A DNA stretch of 64,000 nt from Rhodoplanes serenus (GTDB lineage: Bacteria; Pseudomonadota; Alphaproteobacteria; Rhizobiales; Xanthobacteraceae). Position numbers and translations under genes: made by a program. Location of the stretch: the NCBI GenBank assembly GCA_945893145.1, contig CAMDDZ010000004.1, positions 1 to 64,000 on the forward strand, in the 5' to 3' direction. Below, piece after piece: positions 25,033-34,568 of the stretch (position 1 is the first letter of the stretch; the number at the start of each line of letters is the position of its first letter). A model generated the notes under the pieces. The model did not search any database. It was not told the DNA's origin and was given only the letters and a program-made list of their open reading frames with translations.

Positions 25033-26246
25033 CCGTCGCGCAGCCGCCCAATTCCTTCCGCAACGGCCCGGACGAGCGCGGCCACTTCGGCATCTACGGT
25101 GGCCGCTTCGTCGCCGAGACGCTGATGCCGCTGATCCTCGATCTGGAAAAGGCCTATGCGGCGGCGAAGGCCGATCCCGCCTTCAAGCGCGAGATGGACG
25201 GGCATCTAAAGAACTATGTCGGCCGCCCGTCGCCGCTTTATTTCGCCGAGCGAATGACGCAGCACTTCGGCGGCGCCAAGATCTACTTCAAACGCGAGGA
25301 CCTCAATCACACCGGCGCCCACAAGGTGAACAACGTGCTGGGCCAGATCATGCTGGCCAAGCGCATGGGCAAGCCGCGCGTGATCGCGGAGACCGGCGCC
25401 GGCATGCACGGCGTTGCCACCGCCACCATGTGCGCCAAGTTCGGGCTGGACTGCGTCGTGTTCATGGGCTCGGTCGATGTCGGCCGTCAGCAGCCGAACG
25501 TGATGCGCATGAAGGCGCTCGGCGCCGAGGTGCGGCCGGTCGAGTCGGGCGCCAAGACGCTGAAAGATGCCATGAACGAGGCGCTGCGCGATTGGGTGAC
25601 CAACGTCGACAACACGTTCTACTGCATCGGCACGGTCGCGGGTCCGCATCCCTATCCGATGATGGTGCGCGACTTTCAATGCGTCATCGGCGACGAGACG
25701 CGTGTGCAGATGCAGGAGGCCGAAGGGCGCTTGCCGGATTCGCTGCTCGCCTGCATCGGTGGCGGTTCGAACGCCATGGGCCTGTTCCATCCGTTCCTCG
25801 ACGACCGCAGCATCGAAATCTACGGCGTCGAGGCGGCTGGCCACGGCCTTAACAAGAAGCACGCGGCTTCGGTCGCGGGCGGTAAGCCCGGCGTGCTGCA
25901 CGGCAATCGCACCTATCTCCTGATGGACGGCGACGGCCAGATCGAAGAGGCGCATTCTATCTCGGCCGGTCTCGACTATCCCGGAATCGGACCGGAGCAT
26001 GCCTGGCTCGCGGACATTGGCCGCATCAAATTCCTCTCGGCGACCGACAAAGAAGCGCTGGCGGCGTTTCAGCTTTGCAGCCGTCTCGAAGGCATCATCC
26101 CGGCGCTGGAGTCCTGTCACGCGCTGGCGCGAATTCCCGACATCGCGCCGAAGAAGCCGAAGGATCACCTGATGGTGCTCAATCTCTCCGGCCGCGGCGA
26201 CAAGGACCTCGACAGCGTTGCCAAACATCTTGGTGGCAAGCTGTGA
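25029..26246 (+). CDS. trpB: Tryptophan synthase beta subunit
   Basis: 405 residues. PLP-binding Lys99 is in [13 protein letters not shown], and the phosphate loop is [10 protein letters not shown]. The C-terminal TrpB strand is [14 protein letters not shown]. It condenses indole and serine to tryptophan within the alpha2-beta2 complex. It is coupled to trpF upstream (ATGA). Its stop overlaps a small membrane gene (GTGA), which in turn overlaps trpA. Confidence 0.97.
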   Translation: MTVAQPPNSFRNGPDERGHFGIYGGRFVAETLMPLILDLEKAYAAAKADPAFKREMDGHLKNYVGRPSPLYFAERMTQHFGGAKIYFKREDLNHTGAHKVNNVLGQIMLAKRMGKPRVIAETGAGMHGVATATMCAKFGLDCVVFMGSVDVGRQQPNVMRMKALGAEVRPVESGAKTLKDAMNEALRDWVTNVDNTFYCIGTVAGPHPYPMMVRDFQCVIGDETRVQMQEAEGRLPDSLLACIGGGSNAMGLFHPFLDDRSIEIYGVEAAGHGLNKKHAASVAGGKPGVLHGNRTYLLMDGDGQIEEAHSISAGLDYPGIGPEHAWLADIGRIKFLSATDKEALAAFQLCSRLEGIIPALESCHALARIPDIAPKKPKDHLMVLNLSGRGDKDLDSVAKHLGGKL

Positions 26247-26515
26247 TCCGGTTTTACGCTTGGTGGACTGGCATGGCCCGGCAGGGGCGCACCGGCTGGA
26301 CGCTGGTCGCGGTCGGCACCGTCTATGTGCTGTATTTCCTAAAAACGCGGCTGTTTGCGGCCGGCGCGCCGATCACCAACAAGGAATGGTTCGTCGCCGC
26401 CTCCATGCTGGTGCTGATCATGCTCGGCACGATCAACATCCGCATGGCGGAGATGCGTGAGCGCAATCAGAAAGTCATGCCGCTCATCGATCCGAACCAG
26501 CGTTCCCGCAAATGA
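26243..26515 (+). CDS. Small two-helix membrane protein inside trpBA
   Basis: 90 residues from a GTG that overlaps the trpB stop (GTGA); its own stop overlaps the trpA ATG (ATGA). There are two hydrophobic helices ([17 protein letters not shown] and [18 protein letters not shown]) and a charged tail ([20 protein letters not shown]). The family is not recognised. Being translationally coupled to both trpB and trpA is unusual for a gene with no known tryptophan link. It may be a lineage-specific passenger or a factor linking the complex to the membrane. Confidence 0.75.
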   Translation: MIRFYAWWTGMARQGRTGWTLVAVGTVYVLYFLKTRLFAAGAPITNKEWFVAASMLVLIMLGTINIRMAEMRERNQKVMPLIDPNQRSRK

Positions 26516-27351
26516 CCACCCGCATCGATCGCCGCTTCGCCGAACTCGCGCGCGAAGGCCGCGCGGCGCTTGTCACCTTCACGATGGCGGGCGATCCCGA
26601 TCCAAAAACGGCGCTTGCCATTCTCAATGCGCTGCCGGCGGCTGGCGCCGACGTGATCGAGCTCGGCATGCCGTTCACCGATCCGATGGCGGATGGGCCT
26701 GCCATCCAGGCGGCCGGTTTGCGCGCGCTCAACGCTGGGCAAACGATGGTGAAGACGCTTGCGCTGGTGCGCGGCTTCCGCAAGCGCGACGATGCGACGC
26801 CGATCGTGCTGATGGGCTACTACAATCCCATCTACATCTACGGTGTGACGCGCTTCCTCGCCGACGCCAAGTCGGCCGGGGTCGATGGTTTGATTGTGGT
26901 GGACCTGCCGCCGGAGGAAGACGACGAGCTTTGCATCCCGGCGATGAAAAGTGGCCTCAACTTCATCCGCCTCGCGACGCCAACCACCGACGACAAGCGG
27001 TTGCCGGCGGTGCTCAAGAACACCTCGGGCTTCGTCTATTACGTGTCGATCACCGGCATCACCGGCGCGGCGGCGCCCAACGCCAGCAAGGTGACGGCGG
27101 CGGTCGCCCGCATCAAGCGGCACACCCGGCTGCCGGTCGCGGTCGGCTTCGGCGTGCGCACCGCGGCGCGGGCACGCGAGATTGCGGCCGGCGCTGAAGG
27201 CGTTGTGGTCGGCTCAGCGCTGGTCGATGCCCTGAAAGACAGCCTCGACAAGAACGGCAAGGCCACCCCCCGCACCGTCAAGGCGGTGGCGAAACTGGTG
27301 TCCGAGCTGGCCGGCGGCGTGCGGGGAGCCAAGCGCAAGGCCCGCCCCTGA
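26512..27351 (+). CDS. trpA: Tryptophan synthase alpha subunit
   Basis: 279 residues. The catalytic Glu is in [17 protein letters not shown], with the Asp in [10 protein letters not shown]. The barrel phosphate site is [11 protein letters not shown] and [12 protein letters not shown]. It splits indole-3-glycerol phosphate to indole, which is channelled to TrpB. It overlaps the small membrane gene and is followed after 79 bases by accD. There is a short Lys/Arg tail. Confidence 0.96.
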   Translation: MTTRIDRRFAELAREGRAALVTFTMAGDPDPKTALAILNALPAAGADVIELGMPFTDPMADGPAIQAAGLRALNAGQTMVKTLALVRGFRKRDDATPIVLMGYYNPIYIYGVTRFLADAKSAGVDGLIVVDLPPEEDDELCIPAMKSGLNFIRLATPTTDDKRLPAVLKNTSGFVYYVSITGITGAAAPNASKVTAAVARIKRHTRLPVAVGFGVRTAARAREIAAGAEGVVVGSALVDALKDSLDKNGKATPRTVKAVAKLVSELAGGVRGAKRKARP

Positions 27352-27356
27352 TCGGT

Positions 27357-27374
27357 CCCTCTCGCAAGAGAGGG
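27357..27374 (+). terminator. Weak hairpin after trpA
   Basis: CCCTCTC-GCAA-GAGAGGG is a perfect 7-bp stem with a stable GCAA (GNRA) tetraloop, followed by TACATTTT. The T-run is poor, so it may be only a partial terminator or an mRNA-end stabiliser between trpA and accD. Confidence 0.5.
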
Positions 27375-27430
27375 TACATTTTGGGCGCTGCCGTGCTTAA
27401 ATACAGTCCCATGAGCCACGGAGAGACATC

Positions 27431-28354
27431 GTGAACTGGATCTCCAACGTCGTTCGGCCAAAGATTCGCAGCTTCCTCAATCGCCGCGAGTCGCCGGAAA
27501 ATCTCTGGATCAAGTGCCCGGAGACCGGGCAGCTCGTGTTTTTCAAGGACGTCGAGGCCAACCAGTTCGTCATCCCCGGCTCCAACTATCACATGCGCAT
27601 GAGCGCAACCGCACGCCTCAAGTCGATCTTCGATGGCGAGCACTGGCTCGACATCCCGGTGCCGGAGGTGACAACCGATCCGCTGAAATTCCGTGATGCG
27701 CGCCGTTATTCCGAGCGGCTCAAGGACGCGCGCACCAAGACCGGCATGAACGACGCGATCAAGCTCGGCTTGGGTAAGCTCGAAGGCCTGCCGGTTGTCG
27801 TTGCCGTACAGGACTTCGATTTCATGGGCGGCTCACTCGGCATGGCGGCGGGCGAAGCGGTGATTGCCGGCCTCGAAGAAGCAGTCGATCGCGGCACGCC
27901 ATTCATCATGTTTGCGGCTTCTGGCGGCGCGCGCATGCAGGAGGGCATTCTCTCGCTCATGCAGCTGCCGCGCACCACCGTCGCAGTGCAGCGACTGCGC
28001 GAGGTGAAGGAGCCTTACATCGTCGTGCTCACCAATCCGACCACCGGCGGCGTGACGGCCTCCTATGCGATGCTGGGTGACGTGCACATCGCAGAGCCGG
28101 GCGCGCTGGTCGGTTTTGCCGGACCGCGCGTGATCGAGCAGACCATCCGCGAGAAATTGCCCGAGGGGTTTCAGAAGGCCGAGTACCTGCGCGATCACGG
28201 CATGGTGGATATGGTGGTGCATCGCCACAAGCTGCGTTCGACATTGTCGTCGCTGTGCCGGATGTTGACGAAATCCGCGCCGCCGCCACCGGCCGCGCGC
28301 GTCAGCCTGCCGGCGCCAGCGGCGGCATTGGCTGGCGTTCCGTCTGAGGCTTAG
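27431..28354 (+). CDS. accD: Acetyl-CoA carboxylase carboxyltransferase beta subunit
   Basis: 307 residues from a GTG. The carboxyltransferase core is [19 protein letters not shown] with the crotonase-type oxyanion turns [12 protein letters not shown] and [13 protein letters not shown]. With AccA it transfers CO2 from biotin to acetyl-CoA. The N-terminal zinc ribbon is eroded: only Cys29 remains ([12 protein letters not shown]), and the other three Cys positions are Thr, Ile and Gly/Ser ([11 protein letters not shown]). The Zn site of E. coli AccD is therefore absent, as in many rhizobial relatives. A flexible Pro/Ala tail ends the protein. folC follows. Confidence 0.94.
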   Translation: MNWISNVVRPKIRSFLNRRESPENLWIKCPETGQLVFFKDVEANQFVIPGSNYHMRMSATARLKSIFDGEHWLDIPVPEVTTDPLKFRDARRYSERLKDARTKTGMNDAIKLGLGKLEGLPVVVAVQDFDFMGGSLGMAAGEAVIAGLEEAVDRGTPFIMFAASGGARMQEGILSLMQLPRTTVAVQRLREVKEPYIVVLTNPTTGGVTASYAMLGDVHIAEPGALVGFAGPRVIEQTIREKLPEGFQKAEYLRDHGMVDMVVHRHKLRSTLSSLCRMLTKSAPPPPAARVSLPAPAAALAGVPSEA

Positions 28355-28366
28355 GATTTATTTGCT

Positions 28367-28420
28367 GTCATTCCGGCGCTCGCGCCACTCCAACGCGCCT
28401 ATGATCACGCCCGGAATGAC
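28367..28420. repeat. Palindromic intergenic repeat between accD and folC
   Basis: GTCATTCCGG (28367-28376) and CCGGAATGAC (28411-28420) form inverted arms around a central part containing CGCTCGCGCC and GCGCC. It belongs to the dispersed repeat class of this order. The folC Shine-Dalgarno (GAAGGAA) directly follows the right arm. Confidence 0.65.
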
Positions 28421-28430
28421 GAAGGAATAA

Positions 28431-29744
28431 ATGTCCGACTACGACGCCATCCTGGCGCGTCTTCTTGCGCTGCATCCCAAGCGGATCGATCTCTCGCTCG
28501 ATCGCATGTGGCGCATCCTCGACGCGCTCGGTCACCCGGAGCGGCAGGTGTCGCCGGTGATCCATGTCGCCGGCACCAATGGCAAAGGCTCGACAATCGC
28601 GTTTATGCGCGCCGTGCTGGAGGCGGCCGGGCGGAGCGTTCACGTCTATACGTCGCCGCATCTGGTGCGCTTCAACGAGCGCTTTCGCCTTGGCGTGCCG
28701 GGCGGCGGTAAGCTCGTATCCGATGTGGCGCTGGCCGAAGCGCTCGCCGAATGCGAACGCGCCAATGGCAATACGCCGATCACCGTGTTCGAGATGGAAA
28801 CCGCGGCGGGATTTTTGCTGTTCTCGCGCAATGCGGCTGACGTGCTGCTGCTCGAGGTCGGTCTCGGCGGCAGGCTCGACGCCACCAATGTGATCGACAA
28901 GCCGCTTGTGAGCGTCATCACGCCGGTGTCGATGGATCACCTGGAGTTTCTTGGCGACACGCTGGAGAAGATCGCGGCCGAAAAAGCCGCGATCCTCAAA
29001 GCCGGTGTTCCGGCAGCGATCGGTCCACAACCTGGCGTGGCTTTGGCTGTGATCGAACGGCAGGCCAGCAAGATTCGCGCGCCGCTGCGCGTTGCGGGCG
29101 AGCACTGGAGCGTGCATGCGGAGCACGGACGGCTGGTGTATCAGGACGACGACGGATTGCTCGATCTGCCGCTGCCGAAGCTCAACGGCCGCCACCAACT
29201 CGACAACGCGGGCGTCGCTATCGCGGCGCTGCGGGCGTCCGGCATGACGCTTCCGCTGTCAGCTTACGAGATCGGGATAGCCAAGGCGGACTGGCCCGCG
29301 CGCATGCAATTGCTCGCGCATGGCAAGCTTAAAGCGCTAGTGCCCAACAGCGAGCTATGGCTCGACGGCGGCCACAATGCCGACGGCGCGCGCGCGGTCG
29401 CGGCGGCGCTCGGCGATCTTGAGGAGCGGGTGCCGCGGCCATTGGTGCTGATCGCAGGCATGCTCACGACCAAGGATTCGGAGGGTTTCCTGCGCAACTT
29501 TTCCGGTCTCGCCCGCCGCGTCATCGCGGTGCCGATTCCGCGTCAGGAGAAAAGCCTTCCGGCCGAAGCGCTGGCGGATGCGGCGCGCCGTATTGGCATC
29601 CCGGCCGAGAGCCGGGATAGCGTGGAGGCGGCACTTGCCGCGATCGGCCGGCTCGGGCTTGAGCCGCCGCCGCGCATTCTGATTGCCGGATCGCTTTATC
29701 TGGCCGGTGAGGTGCTGGCGCTCAACGGAACGCCGCCGGAATAG
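28431..29744 (+). CDS. folC: Bifunctional folylpolyglutamate synthase/dihydrofolate synthase
   Basis: 437 residues of the Mur-ligase superfamily. The P-loop HVAGTNGKGSTIAFMRAVLE is near residue 45, with the folate-binding YTSPHLVRFNERFRL and the catalytic LLEVGLGGRLDATNV. The C-terminal ligase domain has LWLDGGHNADGARAV. It makes dihydrofolate from dihydropteroate plus Glu and then adds further glutamates. It is co-directional with accD, separated by a palindromic repeat. Confidence 0.95.
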   Translation: MSDYDAILARLLALHPKRIDLSLDRMWRILDALGHPERQVSPVIHVAGTNGKGSTIAFMRAVLEAAGRSVHVYTSPHLVRFNERFRLGVPGGGKLVSDVALAEALAECERANGNTPITVFEMETAAGFLLFSRNAADVLLLEVGLGGRLDATNVIDKPLVSVITPVSMDHLEFLGDTLEKIAAEKAAILKAGVPAAIGPQPGVALAVIERQASKIRAPLRVAGEHWSVHAEHGRLVYQDDDGLLDLPLPKLNGRHQLDNAGVAIAALRASGMTLPLSAYEIGIAKADWPARMQLLAHGKLKALVPNSELWLDGGHNADGARAVAAALGDLEERVPRPLVLIAGMLTTKDSEGFLRNFSGLARRVIAVPIPRQEKSLPAEALADAARRIGIPAESRDSVEAALAAIGRLGLEPPPRILIAGSLYLAGEVLALNGTPPE

Positions 29745-29800
29745 CGGCTTCCCAGCCCAAGGAGGGCAAATCCGTGCGTCAAAACAACAGATTAGAGCTA

Positions 29801-29815
29801 TTGTACTTTACAATT
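29801..29815. promoter_or_regulatory. 15-base palindrome upstream of the FTR1 gene
   Basis: ATTGTA-CTT-TACAAT is a perfect 6+3+6 inverted repeat, 52 bases before the permease start. Such a site could bind a dimeric metal regulator of the Fur/Irr/Mur or MerR type. It does not match the consensus of any of these closely enough to name one. Confidence 0.4.
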
Positions 29816-29867
29816 TCGACCCCATTCCACATTGGAGAGCGGGGCAAGACAGTCGCGGGTGGCGAGT

Positions 29868-30683
29868 ATGACGAGCGCCTTTGTCCAATCGATGATGATT
29901 CTGCTGCGAGAGGGCCTTGAAGCCCTGCTCGTGATTGCGGCGCTTGCCGCTTATCTCGACAAGTCTGGTGCGCGCGCGCGGCTCTCCGCGCTCTATGCCG
30001 GTGCTGGCGCCGCGATCCTCGCGAGCCTGGTCGCCGCATGGGCGTTCCAGAAATTCAACAACGGCATGCACAGCGACATCATGGAGGGCGTCATCATCGT
30101 GATCGCCGCCGCGCTGATGCTCTACGTCAGCGGGTGGCTGCTGCTGCGACAAGATCCGCGCGCCTGGCAGGGCTTCCTCAAGACCAAGGCGGATGCGGCA
30201 CTCGCCCAGCGCACCGGCATGGCGGTGGCGGTGCTGGCGTTCCTCGCCGTGTTCCGCGAAGGCGCCGAAACCGTGCTGTTCATCCATGCACTTGCCGCGA
30301 CCGCGGGCGGCTACAACGCTGAGCTGTTTGGCGGATTGCTGGTGGCGGCCGCGATGCTGGTCGTTCTGTTCTTTGTCGTCAACCGCTTGGCGCGGTGGCT
30401 GCCGCTACGGCCGGTGTTCATCGTGACGTCTGCGTTCCTGTTCTTCATGGCGGTGAAGTTCATCGGTGAAGGTATCCAGGAATTCCAGGAGCAGTTGATC
30501 GTCTCCCTCAACCCCATTCCTGGCGGCAATTGGCTTGAGAAGATCGGGTTCAATCCGACGTGGGAGGCGGTGTCGGCACAGATCGCGGTGATCGTGCTGG
30601 CGATCGGGACCTTCATCGTTCTGGATCGCCGCGCCCGCAATGCGGCTTCGACGAGCCCGCAGCCTCGGCAGGCGTCGTCGTAG
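29868..30683 (+). CDS. FTR1 family iron permease
   Basis: 271 residues with about seven membrane segments. Two REGxE motifs, ILLREGLEALLVIAAL (near residue 15) and AVFREGAETVLFIHAL, are the iron-transfer sites typical of FTR1/EfeU proteins. These take up iron across the inner membrane, in EfeUOB together with periplasmic EfeO and EfeB; neither partner is adjacent, so the gene is an orphan copy. The start ATG at 29868 has GGTGGCGAG upstream. A bidirectional terminator separates it from trxA, and a palindrome lies in its promoter region. Confidence 0.88.
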   Translation: MTSAFVQSMMILLREGLEALLVIAALAAYLDKSGARARLSALYAGAGAAILASLVAAWAFQKFNNGMHSDIMEGVIIVIAAALMLYVSGWLLLRQDPRAWQGFLKTKADAALAQRTGMAVAVLAFLAVFREGAETVLFIHALAATAGGYNAELFGGLLVAAAMLVVLFFVVNRLARWLPLRPVFIVTSAFLFFMAVKFIGEGIQEFQEQLIVSLNPIPGGNWLEKIGFNPTWEAVSAQIAVIVLAIGTFIVLDRRARNAASTSPQPRQASS

Positions 30684-30706
30684 ACGCCCGACACTTTCAC
30701 AAAGCA

Positions 30707-30736
30707 AAACGGCCGGCGTGAGCCGGCCGTTTCGTT
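30707..30736. terminator. Bidirectional terminator between FTR1 gene and trxA
   Basis: AAACGGCCGGC (30707-30717), GTGA loop, GCCGGCCGTTT (30722-30732), followed by CGTTTT. On the opposite strand an A-rich side gives a T-run for trxA. The two genes converge here. Confidence 0.88.
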
Positions 30737-30752
30737 TTGGATTGACGCCGTC

Positions 30753-31073
30753 TCAGACGGCGGTGTTGATCCACTGCTCGAGCTTTTGCTTGGGCGCCGC
30801 GCCGACCTGGCGCGCGGCCATCTCGCCGTTCTTGAAGATCATCAGCGTCGGGATCGACATGATGCCGTATTTCTGCGCGACAGCCGGGCTCTCGTCGACG
30901 TTGAGCTTGACGATCTTGACCTTGTCACCGAGGGCGCCTGCGATTTCTTCCAGGGCCGGCGCGATCATGCGGCACGGGCCGCACCATTCAGCCCAAAAAT
31001 CGACCACGACGGGGCCGGTCGCCTTGAGCACTTCAGCCTCGAAATTCGCGTCGGACACCTTGCCAACCGCCAT
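30753..31073 (-). CDS. trxA: Thioredoxin 1
   Basis: 106 residues. The active site is WCGPCR (Cys31 and Cys34) in FWAEWCGPCRMIAP, with the cis-Pro loop GIMSIPTLMIFKNG. It reduces disulfides in ribonucleotide reductase and many other cytoplasmic proteins. It is the last gene of the divL-tsaE-murU-addB-addA-trxA cluster on this strand. Confidence 0.97.
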   Translation of the reverse strand: MAVGKVSDANFEAEVLKATGPVVVDFWAEWCGPCRMIAPALEEIAGALGDKVKIVKLNVDESPAVAQKYGIMSIPTLMIFKNGEMAARQVGAAPKQKLEQWINTAV

Positions 31074-31157
31074 GGAACACCTCGTTTCGAATCGGGGAAT
31101 GGTTCAATCCCGGGGGAGCCGGAACCTATGAATGCCGGTGGGGAGCGTCAAGGCGTC

Positions 31158-34100
31158 TCACGCGGAGGTGACGGCTAGTGCCGAATCCAGCGTTTCGGCC
31201 GGAATCTCCATCAACTGCGGCGTGGCTGTCCAAAGCAGCGCTGCGCGGACCGGCCGGCCGGGATAAAGCCGCATCAGCACGGCGCGATAGAGCGCGAGCT
31301 GTTTGACGTAGCCCTGATGGTGCTCCGTTGTCTCGGCGAGGCTCTTGGGCGCGGGCCGGTTGGTCTTGTAGTCGGCGATCAAAATCTCGTTCGGTGCCAC
31401 CACCAGCCGGTCAACGACGCCTGAAACGGGTCGGCCATCGATGCGCCCGATGATGGGGACTTCGGCGCGGCTGCCTGGCGCAAACAATGGCGCAAAGCGC
31501 GGGTCAGTGAGCATGGCCAGAACTTGCTTTGAGATTTCGCTGTGCTCGGATTTGGCGAAGTCTTGTTGGCGCGCCAGGTAGCGCGCAGCAGCCTCGGCGC
31601 GGCGATCCGGCGGGATCTCGGGCAGCGATTGCATCAGCCGGTGCACGATGACGCCACGCGCCATCGCGTGTTGCCGCGCCGCGCCAGAGCGGGACAGCTC
31701 CGCAACCTCTGAGTCATCGACGAAGGCTGACGGCTTGATCGCGACGGCGGGGGCGGCGTCTATTTTTGCGTTCTGCGTCAGCCAGCCTGGCAGCGCGGTG
31801 GGGGGCGCTGTGGTTGCTTTTTCCGGTGTGTTGGGTGCGCCCGTATCCGGTACCTTGCGAAAGCGCAGCACCTGGCCGTCACCATAGTCTGCCGGTTCCG
31901 CCACGGCGTACGGCTTGAGTGCGCCGTGCACCAGCTCGTACCAGCACCCCTCCGGCAGCTTTCGTCCGCTGTCGATGCCGCACACGACGAGCCGCTCGGC
32001 GGCACGCGTCATCGCCACGTAGAGCAGCCGCCGGTATTCGTCGCGCGCTTCAGCGAGAGCGGCCTCGCGTGCTGCCGACATTGGGCCGACGTCGTTGGTT
32101 TTCGATCCGGCCCAGACCAGGCGGTCCGGCGCACCGGGCGCAGCCTTGGCGGGCGGAAGTTTCAGCAGCCGCGGCGGATGCCAGCCCTGCGGCGGCGTCG
32201 TGGTATCGGCCAGAATGACGATCGGCGCCTCCAATCCCTTGGCGCCGTGTACTGTCATCACCCGCACCTCATTGCGCGCGATCTCCATGTCGCGCTTCAC
32301 ATCCGACTTCGCGGCGCGCAGCCAATGCACGAAACCTTGCAGCGACGGCGTTTCGGCATGCTCATAGTCGAGCGCGAGGTTGAGGAACTCGTCGAGCGCA
32401 TCGGTGGCCTCGGGCCCAAGCCGAGCCAGGATGCGCTTTCGGCCGCCCTCCGCGCCCAGCAGCCGGGCATAGAAAGCGAACGGTGTTTCCTGCTTGGCCA
32501 GTTCGGACAGGCGATTGAGTTTTGCCGCGGTGCCGGGATCGTTCTGCTCAAGCGCGTCACGCAGCGTTCCCTTGCGGCCCCACGCTAACTTGAACAGGTT
32601 ATCGTCGTCGAACCCGAACAGCGGGCTTTTGAGAACGGTCGCGAGCGCGAGATCGTCCTCCGGTAGGAGCAGCGCGTCGGCCAGCACCATCAGGTCCATC
32701 ACCGCAATGTGTTCGGTGAGCACCAGCCGATCGGCGCCGGCGACCGGGATACCGGCCTGTTTAAGGGCGCGGATGATAGCCTCGAACAGTGCGCCGCGCC
32801 GCCGCACCAGAATGAGGACGTCCTTGGCCGGCCGGCCCTGCTGCTGCCAGCGCGCGACCGCGCCCGCAATGCGGCGGGCCAGTCGCACCACCGCGCTGGT
32901 TGCGTTCTGGATATCGAATGGCGCGTCCCACGGCTCGGGATTCTGACGCTCGTCGGAGACCGCCAGCTCCCAGATTTCGACCAGACCCGGCCGGGTCTCC
33001 GGCAGCGCTTCGTGCAACGGCGGCACCGGGTCGGCGGTGAGGCCCGCGTGGGCCTCGGGTGGCGTGAACACGGTGTCCACCGCGCCCAGCACGTTCACGC
33101 CCGATCGAAACGAATGTTTGAATTCGGTGGCGACGAAATCGAGCCCCGCACGTTCGTGCATTTGCTCGAAATGGCGGCGCTTCTCGGCAAACTCGCGCGG
33201 CGCTGCGCCTTGGAACGAGAAGATTGATTGTTTCTCGTCGCCCACCGCAAAAATCGTGCGCGGCCGGTCATGCGCGCCTTTTCCGGCGAAGAATTCGCTG
33301 ACCAGCGCGTTCACGATTTCCCATTGCTTGGGGCTGGTGTCCTGCGCCTCGTCAATCAGCACATGATGAATGCCACGATCGAGCTTGTAGTGAACCCAAG
33401 CCGCGCGCTCATCTCGCAGCAGCACCAGCGTCTTGTCGATCAGGTCCTCGTAGTCGAGCAATCCGCGGCGATCCTTCTCGGCGCGAAAGTGCACGATTGC
33501 CGCATGAGCGATGGTGAACAGCGCAACGCTGCGATCGCACGCCTCGAGGGCGCGCTTGCGCTCCACCAGTTTCCAGACGCGGTCGCGTTCGTCGTTCAAC
33601 CGCTGACACAAGCTTGGATGTTCTTTCTGAATCGCATTCGTTGCCAGCCGGTCCTTGGTCTTGTCGCGTTTTCCGGTGCAAAAAATGTCGAGATAAGTGT
33701 CCAGCAGCTCAGTGCCGTTGAGCGCGGCCAGCGCGTGAAACCGCGCACCCTGCTCTTTGTCGGTCTTCGCCCCGCCCGTAAGCGCCGCACCGATGGCGGC
33801 CCATTCCGAACTCGCAATCGGGCTTTGGCCGAAAATCGCCGCGTCGGTCTGTTGCACTGTCTCGTCCGGCTTCACACCGAGCGCCTGCGATAGCTGCGCC
33901 ATCGCTTGCGGCACGCCGCCAGCAGCTTCGATCCAATTCATCAGCTTTTCGCGAGCGCGTATGACCTCGCGCACCATGTCGCGAAACGTGACGTCGGCCG
34001 CCGCTAGCACGGCCTGGTCCAGCGCTCGGCCGAGCGGGCTATTCGGCGCGCCGGCGGCTTTCAGCATCACGTCGAGGCTGATCTGCTCCAGCATCCGCGA

Positions 34101-34568
34101 CTCGGTGGTTTCGTCGAGCACCTCGAAGCGTGCCGCGACGTTGGCTTCGAACGGAAACAGGTGCAGAAGCTGCGTGCAGAACGCGTGGATGGTGTGCACC
34201 TTCAATCCGCCGGGCGTCTCCAGCGCCAGCGCGAAAAGCTGGCGCGCGCGTGTGCGATGCTTGGCGTCGATTTGCTCGAAGCCGGTCTTGCGGATCGCGT
34301 CATTGAGCGCGGCATCATCGAGCGCGGTCCATCCCCGCAGGTCACCGAACACCTTGTTCGCCATGTTGGCGGCGGCAGCCTTGGTGAAGGTGATGCACAA
34401 GATGCGGGCGGGATCGACACCGGACAGCAGAAGCCGGATCACGCGCTGAGCCAGCACATGGGTTTTGCCGGAGCCCGCATTGGCGGTGACCCACGCCGAG
34501 CGATCCGGATCGGAGGCGATGGTTTGCCGCTCGGTGACGGCGGCCGGAATTTGGCGCGGCGCACTCAT
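31158..34568 (-). CDS. addA: Double-strand break repair helicase-nuclease AddA
   Basis: 1136 residues from the ATG at 34568, which overlaps the addB stop (ATGA). It is a superfamily 1A helicase: Walker A is WVTANAGSGKTHVLAQRV, Walker B LIDEAQDTSPKQW, with later motifs FAVGDEKQSIFSFQGA and EVRVMTVHGAKGLEAPIV. The C-terminal RecB-type nuclease has ILIADYKTNRP. With AddB it resects broken DNA ends and loads RecA, as RecBCD does elsewhere. Confidence 0.95.
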   Translation of the reverse strand: MSAPRQIPAAVTERQTIASDPDRSAWVTANAGSGKTHVLAQRVIRLLLSGVDPARILCITFTKAAAANMANKVFGDLRGWTALDDAALNDAIRKTGFEQIDAKHRTRARQLFALALETPGGLKVHTIHAFCTQLLHLFPFEANVAARFEVLDETTESRMLEQISLDVMLKAAGAPNSPLGRALDQAVLAAADVTFRDMVREVIRAREKLMNWIEAAGGVPQAMAQLSQALGVKPDETVQQTDAAIFGQSPIASSEWAAIGAALTGGAKTDKEQGARFHALAALNGTELLDTYLDIFCTGKRDKTKDRLATNAIQKEHPSLCQRLNDERDRVWKLVERKRALEACDRSVALFTIAHAAIVHFRAEKDRRGLLDYEDLIDKTLVLLRDERAAWVHYKLDRGIHHVLIDEAQDTSPKQWEIVNALVSEFFAGKGAHDRPRTIFAVGDEKQSIFSFQGAAPREFAEKRRHFEQMHERAGLDFVATEFKHSFRSGVNVLGAVDTVFTPPEAHAGLTADPVPPLHEALPETRPGLVEIWELAVSDERQNPEPWDAPFDIQNATSAVVRLARRIAGAVARWQQQGRPAKDVLILVRRRGALFEAIIRALKQAGIPVAGADRLVLTEHIAVMDLMVLADALLLPEDDLALATVLKSPLFGFDDDNLFKLAWGRKGTLRDALEQNDPGTAAKLNRLSELAKQETPFAFYARLLGAEGGRKRILARLGPEATDALDEFLNLALDYEHAETPSLQGFVHWLRAAKSDVKRDMEIARNEVRVMTVHGAKGLEAPIVILADTTTPPQGWHPPRLLKLPPAKAAPGAPDRLVWAGSKTNDVGPMSAAREAALAEARDEYRRLLYVAMTRAAERLVVCGIDSGRKLPEGCWYELVHGALKPYAVAEPADYGDGQVLRFRKVPDTGAPNTPEKATTAPPTALPGWLTQNAKIDAAPAVAIKPSAFVDDSEVAELSRSGAARQHAMARGVIVHRLMQSLPEIPPDRRAEAAARYLARQQDFAKSEHSEISKQVLAMLTDPRFAPLFAPGSRAEVPIIGRIDGRPVSGVVDRLVVAPNEILIADYKTNRPAPKSLAETTEHHQGYVKQLALYRAVLMRLYPGRPVRAALLWTATPQLMEIPAETLDSALAVTSA

